NCBI GenBank assembly: GCA_964006375.1
Contig: OZ023269.1
Coordinates: forward strand, 58,791,468 to 58,855,467
Direction of reading: 5' to 3'
Length of the DNA: 64,000 nt
Source of the DNA: Tillus elongatus
Lineage: Eukaryota > Arthropoda > Insecta > Coleoptera > Cleridae
The notes beneath the pieces were generated by a model. That model saw only the letters and a list, made by a program, of their open reading frames with translations, searched no databases and was not told where the DNA came from. This document shows, piece by piece, positions 63,616 to 64,000 of this stretch (positions are counted from its first letter, which is position 1; each line of letters begins with the position of its first letter). The position numbers and the translations under genes are program-made.

Positions 63616-64000
63616 TTATACTATTATACGAGCTTCCTGTAATTCCTCAATCAAGGAGACTATCTCATTGTGATTGCCGTTGTTACCAGCATTTTGAGCC
63701 GCAATTAGAAGTCTTAGTCTATCAACTAATTCATTAGGGTCATCCTAGTGTATATAGTTTACTGGATTTTTGTTCCATTTCATAAAACCCTTTCCCGATC
63801 GCAAATCATACACTCTGCTAGGAAATGAACCCGAGCGTGGTCTCTGTCCAGGAGGTTTAATTACAGAAGTATATTTCTTTGAGGGATTACCTATTTTGGG
63901 GTTATTTTCATCATAATTTCGTCGGAGAGCATTTGTTCTTTCTAAAATATGAAGATAATCTTTATGTTCTGCTACTTTATATGGTGCTGGATTCTTTTTA
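63616..64000 (-). pseudogene. C-terminal part of the conserved YYGT-family protein (Polinton 2)
   Basis: The minus-strand frame ending at 63616 encodes DDPNELVDRLRLL...EELQEARII, matching the end of the gene split at 25719-26249. An in-frame TAG lies at 63745-63747, at a position where the Polinton 1 copy has tryptophan. Upstream the frame continues past the window edge. Because the N-terminal part is outside, I cannot say whether this is the only defect. Confidence 0.7.

Larger units (their letters stand above)
55180..64000. mobile_element. Polinton/Maverick 2 (partial, runs off the right edge)
   Basis: Contains polymerase B, two unknown genes, a small basic protein, integrase, the DKFGR protein and the conserved YYGT-family gene in the order expected from Polinton 1. 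No left terminal inverted repeat was identified, so the left limit is arbitrary. The right end, ATPase and capsid genes would lie beyond 64000. Confidence 0.75.

Overview
The window looks like repeat-rich, AT-rich metazoan DNA, most likely an arthropod and probably an insect. The evidence is insect-type mariner-like and non-LTR retrotransposon debris, a Ty3/Gypsy element primed by tRNA-Lys, arthropod-type Polinton/Maverick genes, long (TA)n tracts and no prokaryotic gene organisation. I cannot name the species. No conventional host gene is visible; nearly everything recognisable belongs to mobile elements.

Layout. (1) 1-4092: decayed mariner-like transposase, a reverse transcriptase fragment whose catalytic core is deleted, and a dispersed non-coding repeat. 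(2) 4208-17555: a complete, very young Ty3/Gypsy retrotransposon inserted into a (TA)n tract. It has 2.66-kb LTRs, a tRNA-Lys-type primer site, gag, a textbook -1 frameshift signal and pol. In the env position it carries an intact serine/threonine protein kinase ORF, then a second ORF holding a duplicate of the Gag zinc-knuckle domain. Both accessory ORFs sit just behind splice-acceptor-like sequences. (3) 17648-19042: an inverted-repeat DNA transposon with mariner-like coding remnants. (4) 20137-46982: a Polinton/Maverick of 26.8 kb with AG...CT ends and a perfect 6-bp target duplication (taccta). It encodes integrase, packaging ATPase, PLA2-like protein, adenain-type protease, minor and major capsid proteins and several unknown proteins, plus a secreted matrix metalloproteinase. 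No DNA polymerase B was found in it. (5) 26250-35384: nested inside that Polinton, and splitting one of its genes, a 9.1-kb palindromic element with Polinton-like ends, its own 6-bp duplication (ggtggc), two arms of about 4 kb and a loop of about 1 kb. It resembles a snap-back defective genome. (6) 46989-51554: AT-rich repeats and large hairpins. (7) about 51555-64000: genes of a second Polinton that runs off the right edge. It does have a protein-primed DNA polymerase B, broken by one in-frame stop and one frameshift, plus integrase and partners in the same order as in the first Polinton.

How the parts relate. The two Polintons share the minus-strand block integrase / small DKFGR protein / conserved protein with a YYGT motif. 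They also share a two-lobed protein family and a VxDxQGF protein. Against this common set the first Polinton stands out: no polymerase, an apparently captured metalloproteinase, and a palindromic relative inserted in it. The Gypsy element is independent and looks like an env-style capture of a cellular kinase.
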